DNA of 64,000 bases from Actinomadura sp. CNU-125. GTDB lineage: Bacteria; Actinomycetota; Actinomycetes; Streptosporangiales; Streptosporangiaceae. The notes beneath the pieces were generated by a model. That model was not told where the DNA came from, made no database searches, and saw only the letters and a list, made by a program, of their open reading frames with translations. The position numbers and the translations under genes are program-made. Each line of letters opens with the position of its first letter. Position 1 is the stretch's first letter. Positions 43,659 through 52,251 of this stretch are shown piece by piece. Where the stretch lies: positions 1 to 64,000 of the forward strand of contig NZ_MKJY01000044.1 in NCBI RefSeq assembly GCF_001942465.1, given 5' to 3'.

Positions 43659-44509
43659 TTGCGTGCCTCCCCGCCCGCCGGAGCCGCGGCCAGCGCCGCC
43701 GCCGACTCCCGGACCCCCGCCATCAGCGCCTGGAGCTGCTCGTCGGTGCTCTCACCGCGCTGCTTCGCGCGGTACGCGCGGTCGGCGGTCCGCACCTTGT
43801 TCCCGTACGCGTTCAGCGCCGACACCCGCTCCCTCATCTCGTTGCGCGCCTGGTTGACGGCGCGCCAGCGCGGTTTGAGCGCCAGCCGCAGCGCGTCGTC
43901 GCCGCGGTTCTCCTTCGAGAGCTTGCGCAGCGCCCGCTTCTCCACCGTCGTCTCGCGGCCGGTGACGGCGATCTCCCACTCGATCGCGCGCACGTCGACG
44001 CCGTCGCCGTCCAGCAGGCCCGCCTTGTGCAGCTCCGACTCCAGGACGGCTTCGACGGCGCGCTGCGCCCGCACGACGTCCTGCACGGCTCCGCCGAGGT
44101 CGTCGGTGAGGAAGTACCGGCCGTGGTGGGTGCGCCCGAGCTTCTCGCGCGCGCCGTCGCCGCAGCACGCGTACAGGACGATCCAGGACACGATCTGCAG
44201 CGCCGTCCCGCCCGCGAGGAACGCGCCGAACCCGAACCGCCACCACAGCATCGCCGAGCCGACCTGCGCGAGCGCGCCCAGCAGCGCGCCGACCCCGCCG
44301 AGCAGCCACGGCAGCGTCGCGGCGGGCACGAACCCGCACGCGGTGGCGATGCCGAGCGCCCACCAGCGGTCGGCGGCGGTGCGCCCGCCGGACGACGGCA
44401 CGTCCTCGCCCGCGGCGGTCAGGCCGTCCGGGCCCTCCGCCAGCAGGTCCCGTTCGTCGGGAGGCAGGGACGGATCCACCACGGGCCGCAGCAACTGTTC
44501 CGAACTCAT
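43655..44509 (-). CDS. membrane protein of unknown function
   Basis: 284 residues: a 50-residue polar N-terminus, two or three hydrophobic helices (WWALGIATACGFVPAATLPWLLGG, GAFLAGGTALQIVSWIVLYACC), and a long charged helical tail (about 150 residues, EKRALRKLSKENRGDDALRLALK) likely to be coiled coil. No family recognised. Translationally coupled to the MmpS-like gene, suggesting a shared envelope complex. ATG 44509. Confidence 0.7.
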   Translation of the reverse strand: MSSEQLLRPVVDPSLPPDERDLLAEGPDGLTAAGEDVPSSGGRTAADRWWALGIATACGFVPAATLPWLLGGVGALLGALAQVGSAMLWWRFGFGAFLAGGTALQIVSWIVLYACCGDGAREKLGRTHHGRYFLTDDLGGAVQDVVRAQRAVEAVLESELHKAGLLDGDGVDVRAIEWEIAVTGRETTVEKRALRKLSKENRGDDALRLALKPRWRAVNQARNEMRERVSALNAYGNKVRTADRAYRAKQRGESTDEQLQALMAGVRESAAALAAAPAGGEARK

Positions 44510-44608
44510 CTGGATCTCCCCGCCTGAACTGGTCCGCGAGAGATTATGGCGAGTAACCCGCTCTGTCCGAAACCCCACGATGGCGGGCGTTCCGGATGAT
44601 CGGCCGGT

Positions 44609-45166
44609 TCAGGTGCGCAAGAGTGCCAGGAATGCCCGGAAGAGTCCTGGCATGTCGATGTCGTCGGGGGACAGCAGCCACTGCTGCTGCAGCCCGTCCA
44701 TCACGGCGAGGAGCAGCGGCGCGGCCTGCTCGGGGGTGACGCCGCCGGGCAGGTCGGGGCCGCATTCGGCCCGGACGATGTCGGCCATCCACGTCCGCGA
44801 CTCGCGGTAGCGGTCGCGGAAGAAGTCCCCCGCCGGATGGTCGTCGAGGACGCTCTCGGCGGACAGCACCGTGAACGACTGCACGATCCCGCGCCGCTCC
44901 CGGTTGTAGTCGATGATCGCCGCGATCGTGTCGAGGGTGATCGTCCCGCCGGTGCCGCCGAGCGCGATGACGTCCAGTCCGCGCTCGTCCCGCAGCCGCA
45001 GGACCTCGGCGAGCAGGCGGTCCTTGCTGGGGAAGTAGTGCAGGACGCCCTGCTGGGACAGGCCGACGCGCTCCGCGACGGCGGCGATCGAGGCGCCCGT
45101 GTACCCGCGCTCACCGAAAACGTCCAAAGCGGCGAGAAGGATCTCTTCGCGACGGTTCCGGGGCAT
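44609..45166 (-). CDS. TetR family repressor
   Basis: 185 residues: RREEILLAALDVFGERGYTGASIAAVAERVGLSQQGVLHYFPSKDRLLAEVL forms the DNA-binding domain in consecutive helices; the ligand domain ends DIDMPGLFRAFLALLRT. ATG 45166. Divergent from the GH3 glucosidase gene, with a dyad between, so it probably represses sugar-glycoside degradation. Confidence 0.9.
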   Translation of the reverse strand: MPRNRREEILLAALDVFGERGYTGASIAAVAERVGLSQQGVLHYFPSKDRLLAEVLRLRDERGLDVIALGGTGGTITLDTIAAIIDYNRERRGIVQSFTVLSAESVLDDHPAGDFFRDRYRESRTWMADIVRAECGPDLPGGVTPEQAAPLLLAVMDGLQQQWLLSPDDIDMPGLFRAFLALLRT

Positions 45167-45213
45167 GGCGCTCAGGATAGACCCGGGCTTACATAACAAG
45201 AAAGTCACATCAC

Positions 45214-45231
45214 CTACCGATCGCTCGGTAG
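45214..45231. promoter_or_regulatory. TetR operator
   Basis: Perfect dyad CTACCGA-tcgc-TCGGTAG between the tetR and GH3 starts, of the common TetR form. Confidence 0.7.
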
Positions 45232-45250
45232 CGCGGCTTACCGTTGCGCC

Positions 45251-47602
45251 ATGAACATCGACCTCGACGCCAAGGCCCGCTTGCTCGCCGGTCAGGACAT
45301 GTGGACGCTGCCGGACGCGCCCGAACTGGGGCTCGCGTCGATCGTGATGTCCGACGGCCCGATCGGCGTGCGCGGCGTCGAATGGTCGTCCGCCGACCCG
45401 TCCATCGCGCTCCCCAGCCCCACCGCGCTCGCCGCCACCTGGGACACCGGCCTGCTGCACCGGGCCGGGGCGCTGCTCGCGCAGGAGGCGCGGCGCAAAG
45501 GCGTGCACGTGCTGCTCGCGCCGACCGTCAACCTGCAGCGGTCCCCGCTCGGCGGCCGCCACTTCGAGTGCTTCTCCGAAGACCCGCTGCTCGGCGGCCT
45601 GCTCGCGGCCGGGTACGTGCGCGGCGTGCAGGGCGGCGGCGTCGCCGTCACCGTGAAGCACTTCGTCGCCAACGACTTCGAGACCGAACGGATGACCGCC
45701 GACGTCGTGGTGTCCGAGCGGGCACTGCGCGAGCTGTACCTGCGCCCGTTCGAGATCGTCGTGCGGGAGGCCGGACCGTGGGGCGTCATGGCGTCGTACA
45801 ACTCCGTCAACGGCACGACGATGAGCGAGAACGACCTGCTGATCAACGGGGTGCTGCGCGGCGAATGGGGCTTCGACGGGTTCGTCGTGTCCGACTGGTT
45901 CGGCGCCCGCGACACCGTCGCCGCCGCGCGCGGCGGCCTCGACGTCGCGATGCCCGGCCCCGACACCGTCTACGGGCCCGCGCTCGCGCAGGCGGTACGG
46001 GACGGGCGCGTCGCCGAGGACGTCGTGGACCTGCACGTCCGGCGGGTGATCGACCTCGCGCGCCGCACCGGCGCGACGTCCGGCGCCCGGCCGTCCGAAC
46101 CCGCGGCGGAGATCGACGGGGCCGCCCTCGCCCGCGAACTCGCCGCCCGCTCGTTCACCCTGCTGAGCAACGACGGGATCCTGCCCCTCGCCCGCGACGC
46201 GAAGATCGCGCTGATCGGCGGGCTCGCCACCGACGCGCGCGTGCTGGGCGGCGGCAGCGCGCAGGTGTTCCCCGCGCACGTCGCCTCCCCGCTCGACGGG
46301 CTCACCGCCGCCGGACTCGACGTCGCCTACGAGCGCGGCGCCGACCCGAGCGTCCGGCTCCCCGGCGCGCGGTTCCCCCTGAGCGCGCGGGCCCGGGACG
46401 CGGACGGCGCGCTGCTCGGCGAGGTCGAACTGGCCGACGGCGAACTCCGCTGGATCGGGCGGCTCCCCGCCGGGATCCCCTTCGACGCCCTGCACACGGT
46501 GACGGTCGAGGGCACGTTCGTCCCGGACGCCGGCGGCACGCACCGGCTGGAGGTGCAGGGGCTCGGCCGGTTCCTGCTCGAAGTGGACGGCGAGGTCCTG
46601 TTCGACGACGTGATCGGGCCGGAGAGCGACGACGTCTTCGCCGCGTTCATGTTCCCGCCGCCCCGGACCGTCCCCGTCGAACTGGAGGCGGGCCGCGAGG
46701 CCGCCGTCCGGCTCGTCCACACCATGGCCGACGGCCCGGCGGGCCCGTTCCCCGCCGTCAGTTTCACTCTGGCGCACCGCGGGCCGACCGCCCCCGCGGA
46801 CGAGCTGATGGAGCGCGCCGTCGCCGCCGCGGCGGCCGCCGACGTCGCCGTGGTCGTCGTCGGCACGTCCAGCGAGGTCGAGAGCGAGGGCTTCGACCGG
46901 ACGTCGCTGCGGCTCCCCGGCCGCCAGGACGAGCTGGTCGCGCGGGTCGCCGCCGCGAACCCGCGCACCATCGCGGTGATCAACGCGGGTTCGCCCGTCG
47001 AACTGCCGTGGCGCGGCGACGTCGCGGCGCTGCTGCTGACCTGGTTCCCCGGCCAGGAAGGCGGGCACGCGCTCGCCGACGTGCTGCTCGGCGACCGCGA
47101 GCCCGGCGGGCGGCTGCCCACCACCTGGCCCGCCGAACTCGCCGACTGCCCCGTCTCCGACGTCACCCCGGTCGACGGCGTCCTGCGCTACGACGAGGGC
47201 GTCTTCGTCGGCTACGCCGCCTGGGACCGGGCCGGGACGACGCCCGCGTTCGCCTTCGGGTCCGGGCTCGGCTACACGACCTGGTCGTACGAAGAAGCCT
47301 CCTACGCGGACGGCGAGCTGACCGTGCGCGTCCGCAACACCGGCGACCGGCCCGGACGCGAGGTCGTGCAGGCGTACGTGGCGTTCGCCGAGCCGGGCCC
47401 GGACCGTCCGGCCCGCCGCCTCGCCGGCTTCGCCGTCGCCGAGGCGGGCCCCGGGGAGGACGCGACGGTCGTCATCGCCGTCCCCCGCCGCGCCGCCGAG
47501 ACCTGGACCGACGACGGCTGGCGCCCCGTCCCCGGCGACCACCGCCTGGACACGGGCCACTCGCTCGACGACCTCCGGCTCAGCACACCGCTCACCTTTT
47601 AG
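45251..47602 (+). CDS. GH3 family beta-glucosidase
   Basis: 783 residues, cytoplasmic (no signal). Order: GH3 N-terminal barrel with the nucleophile Asp in VVSDWFGARDT and KHFVANDFETER; GH3 C-terminal domain beginning SFTLLSNDGILPLA, interrupted by a PA14-like insert (about 370-510), with the probable acid/base Glu in SSEVESEGFDR; then a fibronectin III-like end (REVVQAYVAF). Domain plan matches plant-glycoside-cleaving enzymes. ATG 45251. Complete frame; probably repressed by the divergent TetR protein. Confidence 0.94.
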   Translation: MNIDLDAKARLLAGQDMWTLPDAPELGLASIVMSDGPIGVRGVEWSSADPSIALPSPTALAATWDTGLLHRAGALLAQEARRKGVHVLLAPTVNLQRSPLGGRHFECFSEDPLLGGLLAAGYVRGVQGGGVAVTVKHFVANDFETERMTADVVVSERALRELYLRPFEIVVREAGPWGVMASYNSVNGTTMSENDLLINGVLRGEWGFDGFVVSDWFGARDTVAAARGGLDVAMPGPDTVYGPALAQAVRDGRVAEDVVDLHVRRVIDLARRTGATSGARPSEPAAEIDGAALARELAARSFTLLSNDGILPLARDAKIALIGGLATDARVLGGGSAQVFPAHVASPLDGLTAAGLDVAYERGADPSVRLPGARFPLSARARDADGALLGEVELADGELRWIGRLPAGIPFDALHTVTVEGTFVPDAGGTHRLEVQGLGRFLLEVDGEVLFDDVIGPESDDVFAAFMFPPPRTVPVELEAGREAAVRLVHTMADGPAGPFPAVSFTLAHRGPTAPADELMERAVAAAAAADVAVVVVGTSSEVESEGFDRTSLRLPGRQDELVARVAAANPRTIAVINAGSPVELPWRGDVAALLLTWFPGQEGGHALADVLLGDREPGGRLPTTWPAELADCPVSDVTPVDGVLRYDEGVFVGYAAWDRAGTTPAFAFGSGLGYTTWSYEEASYADGELTVRVRNTGDRPGREVVQAYVAFAEPGPDRPARRLAGFAVAEAGPGEDATVVIAVPRRAAETWTDDGWRPVPGDHRLDTGHSLDDLRLSTPLTF

Positions 47603-47678
47603 CCTGGCCGCGACGGGGCGTCGCCGTCCCGCCCGCCGAGGGCGTACGCTGACCGGCGCGAGAAGGAGATTTCCGTTC

Positions 47679-48365
47679 ATGAAGATTAAGGTTCACGAGC
47701 TGGGAGACGGCGATCGCACGGCGATCCTGATCCACGGGATCATGTCGTCCGCCCGCACCTGGGTGCGGTTCGCGCCTCTGCTGGCGGCGCGCGGCTACCG
47801 GGTGCTGATGCCCGACCTGCGCGGCCACGGCGCCAGCCCGCACGCCGCCGCCTACACGGCCGACGACTTCGCGGGCGACCTCGTCGAGTCGCTGCCCACC
47901 GGCGCGGACGTCGCGATCGGCCACTCCCTCGGCGGACTGTCCCTCTCACTCGCCGTCAACGCCCTGCGCCCGGCCCGCGCCGTCTACAGCGACCCGGCGT
48001 GGCGCCTCGCCGACACCGCGCCCCTCGCCGCGTTCGCCCGCCGCACCAAGACCATGACCCGCGACGACATCGCGGCCATGAGCCCGCGCTGGGACGCGGC
48101 GGACGTCGACGCCGAACACGCCGACTTCGCCGACTGGGACGTCCGCATCGCAGACACCCTCGCGACGCTCGCGCCCCGCGTGCCCGCACGTCCGCTCGTC
48201 CCGTCCCTCGTGCAGGTCGCCGACCCGAGCTTCCTGGTGTCCGCCGAACTCGCCGCCGCCCTGCGCGAGCGCGGCTTCGAGGTCCGCACCGTCCCGGGCA
48301 CCGGCCACTGCATCCACCGCGACGACCTCGACGGCTTCACCGCGTCCCTGGACGGCTGGATCTGA
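47679..48365 (+). CDS. alpha/beta hydrolase
   Basis: 228 residues: oxyanion region ILIHGIMSSARTW, LMPDLRGHGASPH, nucleophile elbow AIGHSLGG, and catalytic His in GTGHCIHRDDL. Ester or related bond hydrolysis is expected; substrate unknown. AGAAGGAGA precedes ATG 47679. Followed within 41 bases by the secreted SurE-like gene, possibly one operon. Confidence 0.9.
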   Translation: MKIKVHELGDGDRTAILIHGIMSSARTWVRFAPLLAARGYRVLMPDLRGHGASPHAAAYTADDFAGDLVESLPTGADVAIGHSLGGLSLSLAVNALRPARAVYSDPAWRLADTAPLAAFARRTKTMTRDDIAAMSPRWDAADVDAEHADFADWDVRIADTLATLAPRVPARPLVPSLVQVADPSFLVSAELAAALRERGFEVRTVPGTGHCIHRDDLDGFTASLDGWI

Positions 48366-48406
48366 CTTTCCATCGGTGCCCCCCCCACTCCCGAAGGAGA
48401 CGACCG

Positions 48407-49288
48407 ATGAAGAAAACGCTGATCACCCTGTCCCTGGCGGGACTCGCGCTCGTCGGCGCGCCGCCCGCCGCCGCCGAACCCGATCCCGAACCCCTGCGCA
48501 TCCTGCTGAGCAACGACGACGGCTACGAGGCCGCCGGGATCAACGCCGTCTACGACGAACTGACCGAAGCCGGACACGACGTCACGATCGTCGCCCCCGC
48601 CACCGACCAGAGCGGCGAAGGCACCGGACGGGCGTTCGGCGGGACGGTCCGGGCCGACCACGTCTCCGAGGACGTGTGGGCCGTGACGGGCACTCCCGGC
48701 GACTCGGTCGCGTTCGGCCTGTTCCACGTGTTCAAGGACGAGAAGCCCGATCTGGTCGTCTCCGGGACGAACGCGGGGCAGAACATCGCCGCCCTCGCCA
48801 ACCACTCGGGCACGGTCGGCGCCGCCGTCACCGCGCTGGAGTACGGCGTCCCGGCGATCGCCGTCAGCACCGAGGCGTCCCGTCCCAGCGAAGAGCCGAT
48901 GCTCAACGCCCAGCGGCACACCGCCGACTTCGTCGTGTCGCTCGTCGCCGCGCTCCGCGCGAAGTCCCACGGCGGCGCGCTGCTGCCCGAACACCTCGGC
49001 CTCAACGTCAACTACCCGATCGTCGGCGCCGACGGCGACAGCCCCGCCGCCCGCTGGACGCTGACGAACCAGGACCGGCAGCCGCTCATCAAGCCGTCCT
49101 ACACCGACAACGGCGACGGCACCTACGCGATGGAGCTGAGCATCGACGCCCGCGAGCCGGGCCGCCGCTCCGACGTCGCGGCCCTCGCCGCCGACGAGAT
49201 CTCGATCTCCCCGATCGAGGCGAACTGGGGCCCCGGCGCCCTCTCCCAGGCCAGGGCGCGCGCGCTGCTCCACGGCCTCAAGCCCTGA
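48407..49288 (+). CDS. secreted SurE-like 5'/3'-nucleotidase
   Basis: 293 residues. Unusual for SurE, it has a signal peptide (KKTLITLSLAGLALVGAPPAAA). Family motifs: LLSNDDGYEAAGINAVYDEL, with metal-binding Asp pair, VAPATDQSG, TPGDSVAFGL, and SGTNAGQN with the third ligand Asn. Expected to release phosphate from nucleotides outside the cell. GAAGGAGA before ATG 48407; a terminator follows. Confidence 0.9.
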   Translation: MKKTLITLSLAGLALVGAPPAAAEPDPEPLRILLSNDDGYEAAGINAVYDELTEAGHDVTIVAPATDQSGEGTGRAFGGTVRADHVSEDVWAVTGTPGDSVAFGLFHVFKDEKPDLVVSGTNAGQNIAALANHSGTVGAAVTALEYGVPAIAVSTEASRPSEEPMLNAQRHTADFVVSLVAALRAKSHGGALLPEHLGLNVNYPIVGADGDSPAARWTLTNQDRQPLIKPSYTDNGDGTYAMELSIDAREPGRRSDVAALAADEISISPIEANWGPGALSQARARALLHGLKP

Positions 49289-49294
49289 CGGACC

Positions 49295-49326
49295 GGTGCC
49301 GCCGGGCCCGCACGCCCGGCGGCACC
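49295..49326 (+). terminator. terminator hairpin
   Basis: Perfect 13-base arms GGTGCCGCCGGGC and complement around six bases, just after the SurE-like gene. Confidence 0.8.
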
Positions 49327-49381
49327 GCCCGACCGCGTCGAACGTCCAAGCTCCACTGCGACGTTCCACCGGATTGGGATC

Positions 49382-50023
49382 ATGAGCACGGGCTTCGAAC
49401 AGATCAAAGCGAAGGTCGACTACATACTCGCCCGCGACGACGTGGCGAGCCCCCTCAACGTCCGCGAGGACTGGGCGGCGGAAGGGCTCACCGAGCCGCT
49501 CCGAGAGAACCCCACGGACCCCGTCGCCCACCTCCTCGACGCCTTCGCGGGCCGCCGGACGGGACAGTTGATCTTCCGCGCCCCCCACGAACGCTACGCG
49601 TTCACCATCGACGAGTCGGAAACCGAATGGCAGGGCGAGGACGCCTGGCTCTGCATCGGCGAGTCCGCACTCGCCACCACGACGGCCGTCCTCTTCAACA
49701 CCCGGACGGGCGAGACGGTGCTGTACGACAGCGACGCCTGGGACTGGGAACTCCAGGACAACTTCATCCTGATCAAGGACTCCTTCGTCACCTTCGTCAA
49801 CGACGTCGTCCTCGGCCACGAGTACCGGCGGCTGTACTACCAGAACTGGGTCGAACTCACGCTGGTCCTGGAATCAGCCGACCTCGACTTCCCCGGAATA
49901 TACGGCGACCCTTGGTACCACCTGCTCCGAGAAATGCAAGCGGACCTCTTCGGCGGACAACCCGTCTCAAGAACCCGGCGTAAGGAACTCCTCCGCCGCA
50001 TCGACGAATACTTCGAGGACTGA
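49382..50023 (+). CDS. unknown protein, possibly SUKH-like immunity protein
   Basis: 213 residues, acidic, with no signal or membrane segment. FTIDESETEWQGEDAWLCIGESALATTTAVLFNTRTGETVLYDSDAWDWE followed by ILIKDSFVTFVNDVVL has the strand-rich look of the SUKH/SMI1-KNR4 immunity fold, but the match is by eye only. It is coupled to a clear SUKH-4 gene by a four-base overlap. ATG 49382. Base composition is lower in GC here than around it. Confidence 0.55.
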   Translation: MSTGFEQIKAKVDYILARDDVASPLNVREDWAAEGLTEPLRENPTDPVAHLLDAFAGRRTGQLIFRAPHERYAFTIDESETEWQGEDAWLCIGESALATTTAVLFNTRTGETVLYDSDAWDWELQDNFILIKDSFVTFVNDVVLGHEYRRLYYQNWVELTLVLESADLDFPGIYGDPWYHLLREMQADLFGGQPVSRTRRKELLRRIDEYFED

Positions 50024-50508
50024 ATGCGACCCGCGAGGAATACCTGCGACTCTGGGGCGAAGACAACACCATCGCCGTCCCCCTCGCACCCGCCGAGGTG
50101 GACCTGCTCCCCATCGACATGTCGGTGGCCTTCACCGCCTACCTCGACGGCACGTACGAACCGTTCCACCAGTTCGTGAACGACTCCCGAACGTTCATCG
50201 TCCTCGGCAAGGTCCCCCAGCCCAAGACCGCACTCTTCGTGCTGGCCCCGGACACGGGCGCCGTCCACCTGATGACCCCACCGGACGGGACGCCGGAAAA
50301 GCTCCACTCGTCATACGCGACCTTCGTCGAATTCCTCTACCGCTTCGCCCAGTTCATCGAAGCCGACGAAGACCTCGAAACCCGCCCCGCCCGCGCGGAA
50401 GAACTCGAACGCGACCTAAAAGCAATCGACGCCACCCCCTTCGACAACGAAGAAAGCCCCTGGAACAACGCCATCCGTTTCCTAAAAACCAAGTTCCCCC
50501 TCCACTGA
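50020..50508 (+). CDS. SUKH-4 family immunity protein
   Basis: 162 residues if started at CTG 50020: NATREEYLRLWGEDNTIAV, LLPIDMSVAFTAYLDGTYEPFHQFVNDSRTFIVLGKV, FVLAPDTGAVHLM, and TFVEFLYRFAQFIEAD. These fit SUKH-4 proteins, which neutralise polymorphic toxins. CTG overlaps the upstream stop as CTGA, analogous to ATGA coupling; the next start (GTG 50098) would remove the conserved N-terminus. No toxin gene is adjacent. Confidence 0.7.
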   Translation: MNATREEYLRLWGEDNTIAVPLAPAEVDLLPIDMSVAFTAYLDGTYEPFHQFVNDSRTFIVLGKVPQPKTALFVLAPDTGAVHLMTPPDGTPEKLHSSYATFVEFLYRFAQFIEADEDLETRPARAEELERDLKAIDATPFDNEESPWNNAIRFLKTKFPLH

Positions 50509-50568
50509 ACCCACGATGATGGATCCGCCCCGCCGGGCGGCGGTCGGCACGAGAAGGGCGGCAAGTAG

Positions 50569-51726
50569 GTGATCGACGCCTTGGCGCGAGCAGGCGACTT
50601 GGCCGAGGAGCTGACCGACTCGGATGTGCTCGTTCCGTCCTGGCGGGAAGCGTTCTCGGCAGTGCCCCGGCATCGGTTCATCCCGGACACGGTGTGGGTC
50701 GAGGATGGTGACCACCTCGTCCCAGTGCACCGCAAGGACGACGAGACCCGCTGGGTTGACCTGTGCTACGCCAACGATTCCGTGGTCGCGCAGGTGGACG
50801 ACGGCGTCCCGGCCGGGCCAGGGCAGGCCGGGCACGAGATCACCAGCTCGGCCAGCCGCCCGGACGTGGTCGCCCGGATGCTGGCGGCGCTGATGGCCGA
50901 GCCGGGCATGTCGGTGCTCGAAGTAGGCACGGGGACGGGCTGGAACGCCGCACTGCTCGCCGAACGGCTCGGCTCGGCGCAGGTGACCTCCGTGGAGGTG
51001 GACCCGGCTGTGGCCGACCGCGCCCGCCGGACGCTGCGGGAGGCGGGATACGAGGTCACCGTGGCGACCGGAGACGGCGCACTCGGGTACCCGCCCCACG
51101 CCCCGTTCGACAGGGTGATCGCCACGGTGGCGGTCGACCGGGTCCCGTATGCATGGGTGGAGCAGACCCGGCCCGGCGGGCGGGTGCTGGTGCCCTGGAC
51201 CACCGATTTCCACAACGGCGCCCTGGTGTCGTTCGTGGTGGCACGAGACGGCACGATGCAAGGACGGATCGTGGGGAACGTGGCGTTCATGCGGCTGCGG
51301 TCCCAGCGCGGCAAGCGCGCTTCGCTGGACCGGCACGTACACGACGCCGCAGCAGCGCGCCGCTCGTCCACCGACCTGCACCCCTACGACGCGTTCGGTG
51401 AATACGACGCCTCATTGGCGATCGGCCTTCGGGTGCCGCACTGCAAGCTGATCGTCACCGGCCACGGCGGCGGCGCCTACACCGCATGGTTGATCGACCC
51501 GTGGTCGGGTTCGTGGGCGGGCCTCGATTACCGGCCGGACGCCGATAGGTACGTCGTGCGCCAATCAGGCGAGCGCGACCTGTGGCAAGAGGTCCACGAC
51601 GCGTACCAGTGGTGGGACGGGCTCGGCCGCCCCACCGCCGACCGCTGGGGCTTGACTGTCGCGCCGGACGACCAGTACGTATGGCTGGACGCGCCGGACA
51701 ACCCGATCGACCGCCCCGGCACGTGA
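50569..51726 (+). CDS. protein-L-isoaspartate O-methyltransferase-like enzyme
   Basis: 385 residues. The N-terminal 230 residues are PCMT-like: VPRHRFIPD, QVDDG, ITSSASRPDVVARMLAALMAEPGMSVLEVGTGTGWNAALLAERLG (SAM-binding), and FDRVIATVAVDRVPYAWVEQTRPGGRVLVPW. A C-terminal domain of about 150 residues is typical of the actinomycete variant found with RiPP clusters, where it methylates Asp of a modified peptide. No precursor peptide or ligase or lanthipeptide synthetase is present here. GTG 50569 after GAGAAGG. Confidence 0.82.
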   Translation: MIDALARAGDLAEELTDSDVLVPSWREAFSAVPRHRFIPDTVWVEDGDHLVPVHRKDDETRWVDLCYANDSVVAQVDDGVPAGPGQAGHEITSSASRPDVVARMLAALMAEPGMSVLEVGTGTGWNAALLAERLGSAQVTSVEVDPAVADRARRTLREAGYEVTVATGDGALGYPPHAPFDRVIATVAVDRVPYAWVEQTRPGGRVLVPWTTDFHNGALVSFVVARDGTMQGRIVGNVAFMRLRSQRGKRASLDRHVHDAAAARRSSTDLHPYDAFGEYDASLAIGLRVPHCKLIVTGHGGGAYTAWLIDPWSGSWAGLDYRPDADRYVVRQSGERDLWQEVHDAYQWWDGLGRPTADRWGLTVAPDDQYVWLDAPDNPIDRPGT

Positions 51727-51760
51727 GCCCAAGGCTCCGACCGTCCCGGCGGCGACCGTG

Positions 51761-51964
51761 TTACAGGTCGTACGCGCCGTCCCGGACGTCCGCGACGAAC
51801 CGCCGGAACGCAGACGGGCGCAGGACGACCTTGTGGCCCGTAGGGTCCTTGGAATCGCGAAGTCCAACGATGCCCCGCCTCGCGGCAACCTCGACACACT
51901 GGTCGTTCTGGGCACTGCGACTCGACTTGCGCCAATGGACGTGAGTGACGCTCGGTGCAAACAT
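51761..51964 (-). CDS. DUF397 protein (copy 1)
   Basis: 67 residues: VHWRKSSRSAQNDQCVEVAARRGIVGLRDSKDPTGHKVVLRPSAFRRFVADV. DUF397 proteins are small partners of Scr1/Xre-type regulators in actinomycetes. ATG 51964 has GACGAGGA before it, as in copy 2. Adjacent near-duplicate of the upstream gene. Confidence 0.9.
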   Translation of the reverse strand: MFAPSVTHVHWRKSSRSAQNDQCVEVAARRGIVGLRDSKDPTGHKVVLRPSAFRRFVADVRDGAYDL

Positions 51965-52013
51965 CGATGTCCTCGTCTCTGGGCTGCTCACGCCGCTCAC
52001 GGCATGGGCATCC

Positions 52014-52232
52014 TCAGCTCAGCGAATCACAGATCGTGCACACCGTCACGGACGCCGCGATGAGCTGCCAGAACGCGGACGGGCGCAGGACGACCTTGGG
52101 ACCGAACGGGTCCTTGGAGTCGCGAACCCCCACGACGCCCTGAACAGCGGCAACCTCGACGCACTGATCGTTCTGGCCGAGACTGTGCGTCGACTTACGC
52201 CATTGGACGTGAGAAGAACTCGGTGCAGACAT
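52014..52232 (-). CDS. DUF397 protein (copy 2)
   Basis: 72 residues: VQWRKSTHSLGQNDQCVEVAAVQGVVGVRDSKDPFGPKVVLRPSAF, with an unusual Cys-containing end. ATG 52232 (SAPSSSHVQW) is chosen because the HTH gene's stop and a GGAG lie just upstream; ATG 52244 is the alternative. Shares start sequence with copy 1, so the two arose by duplication. Confidence 0.9.
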   Translation of the reverse strand: MSAPSSSHVQWRKSTHSLGQNDQCVEVAAVQGVVGVRDSKDPFGPKVVLRPSAFWQLIAASVTVCTICDSLS

Positions 52233-52251
52233 CGACGTCCTCATCTCCGGG

